The translations under genes were made by a program, and so were the position numbers. From UBA11865 sp041570195 (lineage in GTDB: Bacteria > Chloroflexota > Anaerolineae > Promineifilales > Promineifilaceae), in assembly GCA_041570195.1 (NCBI GenBank), contig JBFFWQ010000016.1, positions 1-64,000 of the forward strand: 64,000 bases of DNA. The letters are read 5' to 3'. Of the stretch, positions 1 to 8,333 are shown in pieces (position 1 is the first letter of the stretch; each line of letters begins with the position of its first letter). The notes beneath the pieces were generated by a model. That model saw only the letters and a program-made list of their open reading frames with translations, made no database searches and was not told where the DNA came from.

Positions 1-3
1 GCA

Positions 4-149
4 AGAAGTCAGGCTTTTATGTCGATCTTAAGTCCGGCAAGGTTTCGGATCAAAAGCCTGACTTCTGCGGCGATGATCTACGTGCGAGTAGTCAGGCTTT
101 TTGGTCGCTTTCAAGTTCGGCAAGGTTTCGGGTGAAAAGCCTGACTTCT
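4..149. repeat. Two tandem copies of a 63-nt hairpin element
   Basis: Copy 1 spans 4-66 and copy 2 spans 87-149. Each starts AGTCAGGCTTTT (copy 1 is AGAAGTCAGGCTTTT) and ends AAAAGCCTGACTTCT, giving a stem of about 15 bp around a 32-33 nt loop. The two loops share GGCAAGGTTTCGG. The pair lies directly downstream of the oxidoreductase stop codon, so it may serve as its transcription terminator or 3' UTR structure. A diverged third copy is at 43546-43606. Confidence 0.75.
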
Positions 150-153
150 GAGG

Positions 154-1635
154 TTACGCTATCCCCAGATGCCGACGCCAGTAGTCGGTGACGAAGATCT
201 GGTCGGGGTCCAGCTCGGCGCGCAATTGCATCCAGTCGTCCCAGCGCGGATAAAGCGGCTTGAGGAAGTCGACTTCGCCGGAGAGGGACTTACCCCAGTG
301 CAAGCGGTAATCGTACTTTTTTAGTTTCTCCCACAAAGCGGGAAAGTAGACTTCGTCGGGGTTGCCGCGGTTCATGGTCAACCAGAAGGGATCGACCTTG
401 ATGACGTCTTGCCCGTAGGAGGGGCTGAGCCAGAAGTCGCTGCTGGGCGTGGCGTAGACTTCGCAGGTGAAGGTGCCGGTCGCTTTGAAGCCGCCGTCCT
501 CGAAGTGGGTCCGCAGATCTTGCATAACTTCCATGGAGCGCTCGAGCGGGATCCACAGCTCGGTGAACCTGACGTTGATCAAGTCGTAGTCGACGTTGTT
601 GTCCATGGGCAGCCCCTGCCACCAGCTATCCTGGAACTTCTGCGGATCGAGGACGGCAAAGATGAGGAATTTGTTGACGAATAGGCGGTAGAAGGGACCA
701 ATAGTACGTCTGAGCAAGCGGCCGCCGAGACCAGATGGCTTGGGTTCGTTCAGATTGTCGAAGTACTTGAAGGCCTTGTTCAAGACGACCTGGGTGTTGC
801 GGGTTGAGCCTAGCAGCTTTGGGAACTCCTCATAAGGCACGCGCTGGAAACCAGGTGGGGTTTCTTTCAGCTTGCGCGCTTTCCAGACGATCATCTTCTC
901 GATGCCTTTCTGGGGAAACCACATCAGGCGCGAATGCTCGACCTGGCGGAAGAACTGCTCCAGGCTGGGCCGCTCGTCGTCGCCAGGCCCGAAGAGATCG
1001 ATTTCGCATTGGTCGTAATGGGAGGTGATCTCGACGCCTTCAATATCATAACGGTCCATGCACTGAAAGGTGACCGAGGTAAAGATGCCCATGAGGCCCA
1101 GGGAAACGCCCAGGCCGTAGAAGGGATCGTCGAGATCGTCGCTCTTGTGGAAATCGCGGATCTGGCCCTGACCGTCGACCAGGCGAAAGGTCACGATTTG
1201 CCGGCCGACGCCATGGTGGATGCTGCCGCCGGAGGAACCGGTGGATAGGAAGCCGCCGACGGTCTGATGGATGATGCCGCCGGTGTCGGGGAAGGCCCAG
1301 CCGTGCTGATCCAGCTGGTAGAAGAGGCTGTTCTCCACGGTGGAGGTGCCGGCCGGATCGGCCGGGTCGTAGCCCAAATGGCAGCCGGCCTCGACGGTCA
1401 CTTGCTGCTTCTCGTCGTCGAAGGAGACGGCGATCATGCGGTCCATGTAGATGTTGATACCCGGCTCGGAAGGCGGCGGAGCCAGGAAGTCGCCGGTGTA
1501 GATAGCCGCCTCGACCGAATGGGCAGCGCCACGGACGCGGATCTTGAGACCCTCGGCCCGGGCATGTTGGACCAGCTCGACGATCTCCTCTTCGTTGGCC
1601 GGATGGTAGTAGCCGTCTGCTGCTCGTGGGATCAT
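154..1635 (-). CDS. FAD-linked oxidoreductase, aldonolactone oxidase family
   Basis: Predicted soluble flavoprotein of 493 residues that would oxidise a sugar lactone or related polyol with oxygen or another acceptor; the substrate cannot be told from sequence. The N-terminal half is a PCMH-type FAD-binding domain: the GAAHS segment (H39) matches the GHS site that carries covalent FAD in gulonolactone/arabinonolactone oxidases, and a GSSGGSIHHG loop follows near residue 145. The C-terminus has the family's HWGK motif and a DPDQIF segment. A further upstream ATG gives 503 residues, but GAGGAGG sits just before the ATG at 1635, so I chose that start. It stands alone, with the hairpin pair immediately after its stop. 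Family call is firm, substrate unknown. Confidence 0.85.
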   Translation of the reverse strand: MIPRAADGYYHPANEEEIVELVQHARAEGLKIRVRGAAHSVEAAIYTGDFLAPPPSEPGINIYMDRMIAVSFDDEKQQVTVEAGCHLGYDPADPAGTSTVENSLFYQLDQHGWAFPDTGGIIHQTVGGFLSTGSSGGSIHHGVGRQIVTFRLVDGQGQIRDFHKSDDLDDPFYGLGVSLGLMGIFTSVTFQCMDRYDIEGVEITSHYDQCEIDLFGPGDDERPSLEQFFRQVEHSRLMWFPQKGIEKMIVWKARKLKETPPGFQRVPYEEFPKLLGSTRNTQVVLNKAFKYFDNLNEPKPSGLGGRLLRRTIGPFYRLFVNKFLIFAVLDPQKFQDSWWQGLPMDNNVDYDLINVRFTELWIPLERSMEVMQDLRTHFEDGGFKATGTFTCEVYATPSSDFWLSPSYGQDVIKVDPFWLTMNRGNPDEVYFPALWEKLKKYDYRLHWGKSLSGEVDFLKPLYPRWDDWMQLRAELDPDQIFVTDYWRRHLGIA

Positions 1636-1928
1636 GGGATCCTCCTCATGACTGATTCCTGACAAAGGCTATTGAGTTTCTGGGCGCTGCGCTGGGTAGC
1701 AAGGGTTGTTCTTGGGCCAAGCGTACTTTATTCTATCACACTTCGTCTGGCAGGATGACGAACAGTTTATTGACATAATGTACCGATGGCTGATGGAGCG
1801 CGGTCGGGCAAGGCAGGGACGAAACGCAGTTTCGTCGCCGATAGGCAAAATCGGCCAACAAATGGCGCAGGGAAAATCACCTCGCCCGGGAAGCCAGACG
1901 AGGTGATTCATGAGGTGAATTCGAACGA

Positions 1929-2198
1929 TTAGCAGGCCCGGCGGAGGGCGATGGCCCGTTTGCCGGCCGTGTTGACCGGGAACCAGCCCATCAAGCGCCC
2001 AAGGTCGCTGCCAGTCACCTACAGGTAGTAGCGCCAGGCGTCGGGCGTGCCAAAGTCGCCCTACCCGCGCGGCTTGAGGCGTTGGATGTTGCCAGCCAGC
2101 AGGGCTTTGCGTTCGGCCGCGCGTTCTAGGGCATTGTCTTCGGCATGGCGATCCGTCGCTTCTCCAGCGCCTAATGATAGGTTAAGCCAGGCGCCCAT
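1929..2198 (-). pseudogene. Unrecognised 90-codon ORF interrupted by two amber codons
   Basis: On the minus strand an ATG at 2198 opens a single frame that runs to TAA at 1929 with two in-frame TAG codons, the first after KPRG and the second after WRYYL. The reading frame is otherwise coherent (GDFGTPDAWRYYL, then GSDLGRLMGWFPVNTAGKRA), with basic, arginine-rich ends. I do not recognise the family. The simplest reading is a gene decaying by point mutation, since TAG is an ordinary stop elsewhere in the window. The rest of 1636-2254 holds no other gene I can support. Confidence 0.45.
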
Positions 2199-2254
2199 TG
2201 TCACAACATCAGCGCATTGGCAATCGAAAATACCTCAGAGAGGTCAGCTTGGGG

Positions 2255-2260
2255 TATAAT
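2255..2260 (+). promoter_or_regulatory. Candidate -10 box for the zinc-finger/cyclase unit
   Basis: A perfect TATAAT hexamer preceded by GGGG. No good TTGACA lies at the expected spacing. A transcript starting near 2267 would have a leader of about 58 nt to the TTG start at 2325. It would exclude an in-frame ATG further upstream at 2217, which supports the downstream start. Confidence 0.45.
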
Positions 2261-2324
2261 GGTCGGGTTGCGGCCGCCCCTGGCCGTGGAATCGGATAAT
2301 TGCGCAGCGACGGAGGAGGATAGA

Positions 2325-2642
2325 TTGGCTAGCATCAAAGAGTTCATCAATAATCTTACGGGGAGTAAGAGGCTAGAAGAGCAAGGCTGCACCCACAAGG
2401 ACATGATTCGTGAGGTGACACCCAGCGGCGATGGCTGCAAGGAGTGCCTGGAGATGGGCGATACCTGGGTGCATTTGCGCCTGTGCCTGACCTGCGGGCA
2501 CGTCGGCTGCTGCGATAACTCCAAAAACAAGCATGGCACCAAGCACTTTCATGCCACGGGCCACCCGATCATCAAATCCTATGAGCCAGGCGAGGACTGG
2601 ATCTGGTGCTACGAGGATAAGATGGCCATGTTCCCTGAATAG
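2325..2642 (+). CDS. UBP-type zinc finger protein
   Basis: A 105-residue protein that is essentially one ZnF-UBP domain, the fold that binds the free C-terminus of ubiquitin in eukaryotic deubiquitinases. Candidate zinc ligands are all present: C22, H24, C38, C41, C54, C57, C62, H70, H74 and H80. Aromatics W48 and the WCY near residue 96 match positions lining the ubiquitin-tail pocket in the eukaryotic family. The bacterial ligand is unknown; a peptide C-terminus is a reasonable guess. The start is TTG at 2325, preceded by GGAGGAGG at good spacing; an in-frame ATG upstream lies before the -10 box. The cyclase gene follows after 49 nt, and the next two genes are signalling proteins, so a regulatory or partner-binding role is likely. 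Confidence 0.85.
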   Translation: MASIKEFINNLTGSKRLEEQGCTHKDMIREVTPSGDGCKECLEMGDTWVHLRLCLTCGHVGCCDNSKNKHGTKHFHATGHPIIKSYEPGEDWIWCYEDKMAMFPE

Positions 2643-2691
2643 GAGTCGATGGTCGGAACCGGTCAAGATCGTTCCCCAGAATGGGTGAAAA

Positions 2692-5600
2692 GTGAATAGT
2701 TGGCAGCATACAGGTCGTTCGACAAGCCGGGGCGGCCGATCGGTCAGCGGCGAGCGGCGGGTGATCACCATGTTGTTCTGTGACGTGGTTGGCTCGACGA
2801 AGATGGCCGAACAGCTGGATCCGGAAGAATGGGCCGAGATCATGAACGAGGCGTTCGATTACCTGATCGCGCCCGTCTATCGGTATGAAGGAACCATCGC
2901 CCGGCTACAAGGGGACGGCCTGCTGGCCTTCTTCGGCGCGCCAGTGGCCCATGAAGATGACCCGGTGCGAGCTGTGTTGGCCGGGCTGGATATGCTGAGC
3001 GACCTGGACCCGTTCCGGGCTGAGATCCAGGAGGATTATGGTCTGGACTTCAACGTGCGGGTGGGCATCAACACTGGGCCGGTGGTCGTAGGCGATATTG
3101 GGGCCGACCAGGCGCTGGAGTATACGGCTATGGGCGACGCCATTAACCTGGCAGCGCGGATGGAGACCACAGCCTCGCCGGGCACGGTGCAGATCGCGCA
3201 CAATACCTATCGCCTGGTAGCGCCATTGTTTGAGGTCGAAGCGCTTGGCACGATTGAAGTCAAGGGCAAAGAGGAATCGGTGCCGGCCTACCGGGTCATC
3301 GGGCGCAAGGATCGGCCGGGACGTCTGAGAGGCATCGAAGGACTGGACGCGCCGTTGGTCGGCCGGAAGGGCGAGTTCACCAAGTTAACGACCGCGCTAG
3401 ACGCGCTGCGCGGCGGCCGTGGGCAAATCGTCTTCCTGGTCGGCGAAGCCGGCCTGGGCAAGAGCCGGCTGCTGAGCGAAATGGCCGAGTATTGGCGACA
3501 GATACCCGACAATGAACGTTACTGGACTTCGGCCCAAGGCATTCCTTATGAAACCGGCCGGCCGTATAGCCTGTTCTACCAGCGAATCCGCAACAATCTG
3601 GGGATCGAAGACAATGACTCGCCCGACGACGTGCGGCGGAAGATAGAGCGAGCATTACGCGCTTTCCCCCCGGCGCAGAAGTCGGCGATCGCGCAGGCGG
3701 TGGAAACGTTAATGGCGGTCGAAGGGCGAGCCGAGGGACCGCGCCTGGAAGCGGAGGCGCTCAAGCGGCAACTGTTCGATTTGACGTCGCAGGTGTGGCG
3801 AAACGAGGGCCTGGCCAGCCCGAGCGTGGCCGTGTTCGACGATTTGCACTGGTCTGATCCGGCGTCGGCCGAGTTGATCATTCATCTTCTTGAACTGGTA
3901 GAAGAGGTCCCGGTCATGATACTGTGCGCCATGAGACCGTATCACGACTCGCCCGGCTGGCAGGTCAAGGAAGCGGCGGCCGAACAGTTCCCAGAGCATT
4001 ACAGTGAAGTGATCCTGGCGCCACTGGCCGACGATGACAGCGACGAGTTAGTCAACCACTTGCTGCTTATCGCCGATCTGTCCGAGGATTTACGACAATT
4101 GATCCTGCAGAAGTCCGAAGGCAACCCATTCTTCGTGGAAGAGGTGGTGCGGACCTTGATCGACATGGGGGCGATCGTCAAGGAAGAAGGCGGCCAGCGC
4201 TGGCGGGCGGCGCGGCCGATCGAAGGATTGACAATCCCTGACAATTTGCAGTCGATGTTGACCAGTCGCATCGACCGCCTGGACCAGGAGACGAAACAAA
4301 CGTTGCAGATGGCGTCGGTGATCGGCCGGAACTTCTACCAGCGGGTACTGGCCTACATCGCGGATAGGATTCAAAAGCTGGACGATGAGTTGGAGGCGTT
4401 GCAACGGGCCCAATTGATATTACAAGCGGCCCGGCAGCCGGAAATAGCCTACATGTTCAGGCACGAATTGACACGCGATGCCACGTACCATACGTTGTTA
4501 CGGCGCCAGCGCCGAAAGTACCATCGGCGGGTAGGCGAAGCGATGGAAGCCTTGTTTCCCGAACGCCTGAATGAAGAAGCGCACCGGCTAGCCTATCATT
4601 TCGGCCAGGCCGGCGACAAGGCGCGCGCCCTGAAGTATCACGAAATCGCCGGCGACCAGGCAGCCCGGCTGTATGCCAACAAGGAGGCGGCCGACCACTA
4701 CGCCGAGGCCATCGACCTGGCGAAGGATAGCGGCGATGGCCAGCTGTTGCTGCGCCTGTACTCGACCAGGGAAAAAGCATTGACCTTCGACGGCCGCTTT
4801 GACGAGGCGATGACCAGCAGCCAGGAGCTGGAGGCGCTGGCGCAAAAGATGAATGCGCCTGGCCTGGCCCTGGAAGCTATCGCGGCCCGGGGCACGCTAC
4901 TTGCTATGCCCAGCGTCATTTTTGACGCGGAGAGGGCGCAGGCACTATTGGAACAGGCGCTGGTAATGGCCGAAGATCTGGGCCATACGACCGCGGAGGC
5001 CAAAATCCAGTGGAGTCTTATGATGGCGAACAACAATCTAGGGGGAACTCCGGAGAAGAGCCTGGCCTATGGACAACGATCGCTGGCGATCGCTCGCGAG
5101 CACAATCTCGACGAGCAACTGGCATATACGTTGCATGACATGACACGGCCACTGGCCATGCTCGGTCAATTCGGGAAGGCCCTGGAATACTCAGAGGAAG
5201 CAGGCCGGTTGTTCCGCGAGCAGAATAACATGCCCATGGTGGTCGACAACATGGCGACCGCCTCAAGCGGTTACTTTCTCATGGGCGAGCTCGACCTGGC
5301 ATTGGAGCGGGCCCAGGAAGCTCTGGTCCTGGCCCGTGAAATCGGAAGTCTGTGGGGTGAATCTTACGCGCAGATGCGCATGGGCTTTGCATTGGTCGAA
5401 TTAGGTTACGTGGGCCAGGCCTTCAAGGCTTGGGAAGCGGCCGGCGGCGTGGCCCAGGAAGCCAGTTTCATCGGCCTGACCTTCTATGTCCCGGCTTTGG
5501 TAGGCATCCATGTACTGTCGATGGGCGCCTGTGATCGGGGCCAGCAGATCGTGCTGCAACTGGCCGAGGAAAGTAGACGAAACAAGAAGTCAGAGGGCGC

Positions 5601-6192
5601 CAGAAACATGGTTCGCACGGACGCCACCGATGGCATCATGGGCCGTGTCGAGTCGCTGTTTCACCTCTGCCGGAGAGATGTAGGCGCCGCCCGAGCCGCA
5701 CTTCCACCGCAAATGCCAGCGACGGGCTCCAACTTGCTGGACGCGGCCACCTATGGCGGGCTGTCGGCCGCCGACGGCCGTGTTCTACTGGCGGCAAAGG
5801 AGTTCGATTCGGCGAAGTCGTTGGCCAGATCCACCCGTGAAGTATTGGAGCAAATAAGCATCAAAGTGCCGCTTCCGGAGTTGCGGCAAATCGAGGCCAG
5901 GGCGCTGCTGGCCATGGGCCAGCGGGAAGAGGGGCTTGCGCGTCTGCGCCAGGCCGCTGACGAGGCCAGGGCGATGAACGCCCGCCGGCAATTGTGGCCG
6001 ATCCTAGGTTTGCTGGCCCGCTTGGCGCAGGAGGACGGCGCTGAAGAAGAGGCGGCCGAGCTGCGTCACGAGACCGCGAGCATTATCGCGTTGATTGCCG
6101 ACGACGTGGACGATGAGCTGCGACAGTCGTTTCTGGCGCTGCCTGAGGTGCGCGAGGTCGGGACAGCCGCGCAAACAGGGGACCAGAGATAA
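2692..6192 (+). CDS. Class III nucleotide cyclase with AAA ATPase and TPR regions
   Basis: A 1166-residue cytosolic protein expected to make cAMP from ATP. Residues about 22-200 are a class III cyclase domain with both metal aspartates (D31 in FCDVVGST, D75 in QGDGLLAFFG), D149 for adenine selection, N152 and transition-state R156 (YTAMGDAINLAARME), so it should be active. Residues about 220-560 are a STAND/AAA-type ATPase: Walker A GEAGLGKS 251-258, Walker B VFDDLHWSD with D383/D384. The remainder is helical TPR-like repeat. The architecture is common in Chloroflexota and Actinomycetota. The start is GTG at 2692 with a weak ribosome site; the GERR segment before the cyclase core fits the family. 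Downstream lie a receiver flavoprotein and a kinase with a cNMP-binding domain, the plausible readers of its product. Confidence 0.9.
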   Translation: MNSWQHTGRSTSRGGRSVSGERRVITMLFCDVVGSTKMAEQLDPEEWAEIMNEAFDYLIAPVYRYEGTIARLQGDGLLAFFGAPVAHEDDPVRAVLAGLDMLSDLDPFRAEIQEDYGLDFNVRVGINTGPVVVGDIGADQALEYTAMGDAINLAARMETTASPGTVQIAHNTYRLVAPLFEVEALGTIEVKGKEESVPAYRVIGRKDRPGRLRGIEGLDAPLVGRKGEFTKLTTALDALRGGRGQIVFLVGEAGLGKSRLLSEMAEYWRQIPDNERYWTSAQGIPYETGRPYSLFYQRIRNNLGIEDNDSPDDVRRKIERALRAFPPAQKSAIAQAVETLMAVEGRAEGPRLEAEALKRQLFDLTSQVWRNEGLASPSVAVFDDLHWSDPASAELIIHLLELVEEVPVMILCAMRPYHDSPGWQVKEAAAEQFPEHYSEVILAPLADDDSDELVNHLLLIADLSEDLRQLILQKSEGNPFFVEEVVRTLIDMGAIVKEEGGQRWRAARPIEGLTIPDNLQSMLTSRIDRLDQETKQTLQMASVIGRNFYQRVLAYIADRIQKLDDELEALQRAQLILQAARQPEIAYMFRHELTRDATYHTLLRRQRRKYHRRVGEAMEALFPERLNEEAHRLAYHFGQAGDKARALKYHEIAGDQAARLYANKEAADHYAEAIDLAKDSGDGQLLLRLYSTREKALTFDGRFDEAMTSSQELEALAQKMNAPGLALEAIAARGTLLAMPSVIFDAERAQALLEQALVMAEDLGHTTAEAKIQWSLMMANNNLGGTPEKSLAYGQRSLAIAREHNLDEQLAYTLHDMTRPLAMLGQFGKALEYSEEAGRLFREQNNMPMVVDNMATASSGYFLMGELDLALERAQEALVLAREIGSLWGESYAQMRMGFALVELGYVGQAFKAWEAAGGVAQEASFIGLTFYVPALVGIHVLSMGACDRGQQIVLQLAEESRRNKKSEGARNMVRTDATDGIMGRVESLFHLCRRDVGAARAALPPQMPATGSNLLDAATYGGLSAADGRVLLAAKEFDSAKSLARSTREVLEQISIKVPLPELRQIEARALLAMGQREEGLARLRQAADEARAMNARRQLWPILGLLARLAQEDGAEEEAAELRHETASIIALIADDVDDELRQSFLALPEVREVGTAAQTGDQR

Positions 6193-6528
6193 GGTGTAAT
6201 TCGCAACTAAGCCTCGCTTAGGATACAAATGGATTGGCAAGAACATGGTCCCCGACATTACAATTCATCAAAAGTGAAACCGAGAATCTCAAGAAATCAA
6301 CAGGCGCCCTCCCATCACCAAGGGCCGCACAAAACTATGGATCAAACCGAAGTATTTTCCGAGCAAACCAGCCCTATTCTGCGTTCATCTGCGTCCCACT
6401 TTCTTAGGAGACAACCTGGTTCGCAGAACACCGCCATGGGCGAGAACCGTAGCGCAAACGATTCGACACGAATTATCCAGTTTGCGGATCAATCTGGAAG
6501 ATTGATTTACGAAGGAGGAGCATAGACA
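6193..6528 (+). other. Intergenic leader before the receiver-flavoprotein gene
   Basis: This 336-nt gap has lower GC than its surroundings and no convincing gene; a 98-codon open frame inside it has no ribosome site or recognisable composition. Its last bases carry GAAGGAGGAG ahead of the ATG at 6529. A promoter for the next two genes may be here, but I see no clear hexamer pair. Confidence 0.4.
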
Positions 6529-8190
6529 ATGGCCAAGCCGATTATCATGACAGTTGACGACGAGCTGCAAGTGCTCAACGCCGTCGAGCGCGACCTGCGC
6601 AGGCAATACCGGCGCGACTACCGGATCGTCAAAGCGAACTCGGGCCAGGATGGCCTCGAAGCAGTGCGGCGTTTCAAAGAGCGTGGTGATCCCATCGCGC
6701 TGTTCGTGGCCGATCAGCGCATGCCGCAAATGACCGGTACCGAGTTTCTGGCCGAGGCGCTGAAGTTCTATCCAGAAGCGCGCAAGGTGCTGCTCACCGC
6801 CTATGCCGATACCGAGGCGGCCGTGACTAGCATCAACCTGATCGGGCTCGATCATTACCTGATGAAGCCCTGGGATCCACCGGAAGAAAACATGTACCCG
6901 GTGCTGGACGATCTGTTGGCTGACTGGCAAGCAACGGTGCCCCTGCCCTACGACGGAATCCGCGTAGCCGGCACGCTATGGTCGGCGACGTCGCATGACG
7001 TCAAGGATTTCCTGGCGCGCAATCGCATCCCTTATCAATGGCTGGACATCGAAGTGGACCAGGAAGCGCGACACCTGGTGGAAAATAGTACGGAGGCCCA
7101 TCGCCAGTTGCCGGTGGTGTTCTTTCCTGACGGCGATGTCTTCACGAATCCTGATCTACGTACGCTGGCGGAGAAGTGCGGCTTGCAGACCCAGGCCAGC
7201 GAGGCCTTTTACGATTTAATCATCGTCGGCGCAGGACCGGCCGGATTGGGTGCGGCGGTATATGGCGCGTCGGAAGGCTTGCGCACGCTCATGATCGACA
7301 AGGAAGCGACTGGCGGGCAGGCCGGCACCAGCTCGCGAATCGAGAATTACCTGGGCTTCCCCAAGGGGCTAAGCGGGGCTGACCTGGCCCAGCGAGCCAC
7401 GGCCCAGGCCAAGCGACTGGGGGCAGAGATCTTGCTGGCGCAGGAGGTCAAGCGCGTGCGGGTCGAGGAACCGAACCGCTATGTGATACTGGGTGACGGC
7501 GGCGAGCTTGGCTGCCGCTCGCTGATCATCGCCAGCGGAGTTAGCACGCGCAAGCTGAATGTACCCGGAGCTGAGCGCATAACCGGAGCCGGCATATACT
7601 ACGGCGCAGCTCTGACCGAAGCGGCCTACTATGAGGGCCATCCCATGTATGTGATCGGGGGGGCCAACTCGGCCGGTCAGGGGGCGATGTTCTTCTCCCG
7701 TTACGCCTCGAAGGTGACGATGTTGGTGCGCGGCAGTTCGCTGGCCAAGAGCATGTCGGCTTACCTGATCGACCAAATCGACGCGACTGAAAATATCGAC
7801 GTCGTGACCCACACGGTGGTTACGGAGGTCTTTGGCGAAGATCGCCTTACCGGTTTCACAACTAAGAATACCGTGACGGGTGAAATAGAAAAAGTCGAAG
7901 CGCCGGCGATGTTCGTCTTTATCGGCGCCGTGCCCCACACGGAGATGGTGGCCGGGGTCGTCGAACGCAACCGGGCCGGCTTTGTGCTAACCGGGCAAGA
8001 TCTAATCCAGGACGGGCGCCGGCCGAAGGGCTGGACCTTGCAGCGCGATCCATTCTTGCTTGAGACCAGCGTGCCGGGCATTTTCGCGGCCGGCGATGTG
8101 CGCCAGGGGGCAGTACGGCGCGTCGCCTCGGCTGTGGGCCAGGGGGCGAACGCGGTCAATTTCGTGCACCAGTATCTACGCACGGTATAG
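6529..8190 (+). CDS. Receiver / glutaredoxin-like / thioredoxin-reductase-like fusion without redox cysteines
   Basis: A 553-residue three-module protein. Residues 1-125 are a response-regulator receiver with D10/D11, phospho-acceptor D62, T90 and K113 (MKPW). Residues about 143-215 look like a glutaredoxin fold (beta strand, helix, then LPVVFFPDG), but the active site reads SATSHD with no cysteine. Residues 226-553 are a thioredoxin-reductase-type flavoprotein: FAD motif GAGPAG 234-239, TGGQAG, NAD(P)H motif GGANSAGQGA 377-386 and a terminal AAGDVRQG. Where the family has its CxxC, this protein reads GAALTE (359-364). The whole chain has only two cysteines (C217, C329), so it cannot run the usual dithiol relay. 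It probably reduces or senses something else via FAD/NADPH under phosphorylation control by the kinase encoded 143 nt downstream. Strong ribosome site. Confidence 0.88.
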   Translation: MAKPIIMTVDDELQVLNAVERDLRRQYRRDYRIVKANSGQDGLEAVRRFKERGDPIALFVADQRMPQMTGTEFLAEALKFYPEARKVLLTAYADTEAAVTSINLIGLDHYLMKPWDPPEENMYPVLDDLLADWQATVPLPYDGIRVAGTLWSATSHDVKDFLARNRIPYQWLDIEVDQEARHLVENSTEAHRQLPVVFFPDGDVFTNPDLRTLAEKCGLQTQASEAFYDLIIVGAGPAGLGAAVYGASEGLRTLMIDKEATGGQAGTSSRIENYLGFPKGLSGADLAQRATAQAKRLGAEILLAQEVKRVRVEEPNRYVILGDGGELGCRSLIIASGVSTRKLNVPGAERITGAGIYYGAALTEAAYYEGHPMYVIGGANSAGQGAMFFSRYASKVTMLVRGSSLAKSMSAYLIDQIDATENIDVVTHTVVTEVFGEDRLTGFTTKNTVTGEIEKVEAPAMFVFIGAVPHTEMVAGVVERNRAGFVLTGQDLIQDGRRPKGWTLQRDPFLLETSVPGIFAAGDVRQGAVRRVASAVGQGANAVNFVHQYLRTV

Positions 8191-8333
8191 TCTGGAAGAA
8201 AGATCAGGAATTGGACAGAATTCACAGGATTCACAGGCTGGAAGAGTGGTCGAATGCAGGCCTCGCCAATAGGGGCAAGTGACGACGAATCCCGTCTGTT
8301 TCGACTATTGCAGGACAGGGGAAATAGAAGCGC

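Noticed and set aside
1669..1911. Small frames on both strands between the oxidoreductase and the amber ORF
   Set aside because: Both strands are open in the same place, and neither has a ribosome site or family match.
6229..6525. 98-codon frame before the receiver-flavoprotein gene
   Set aside because: No ribosome site, no coding-like composition and it ends just at the next gene's ribosome site.
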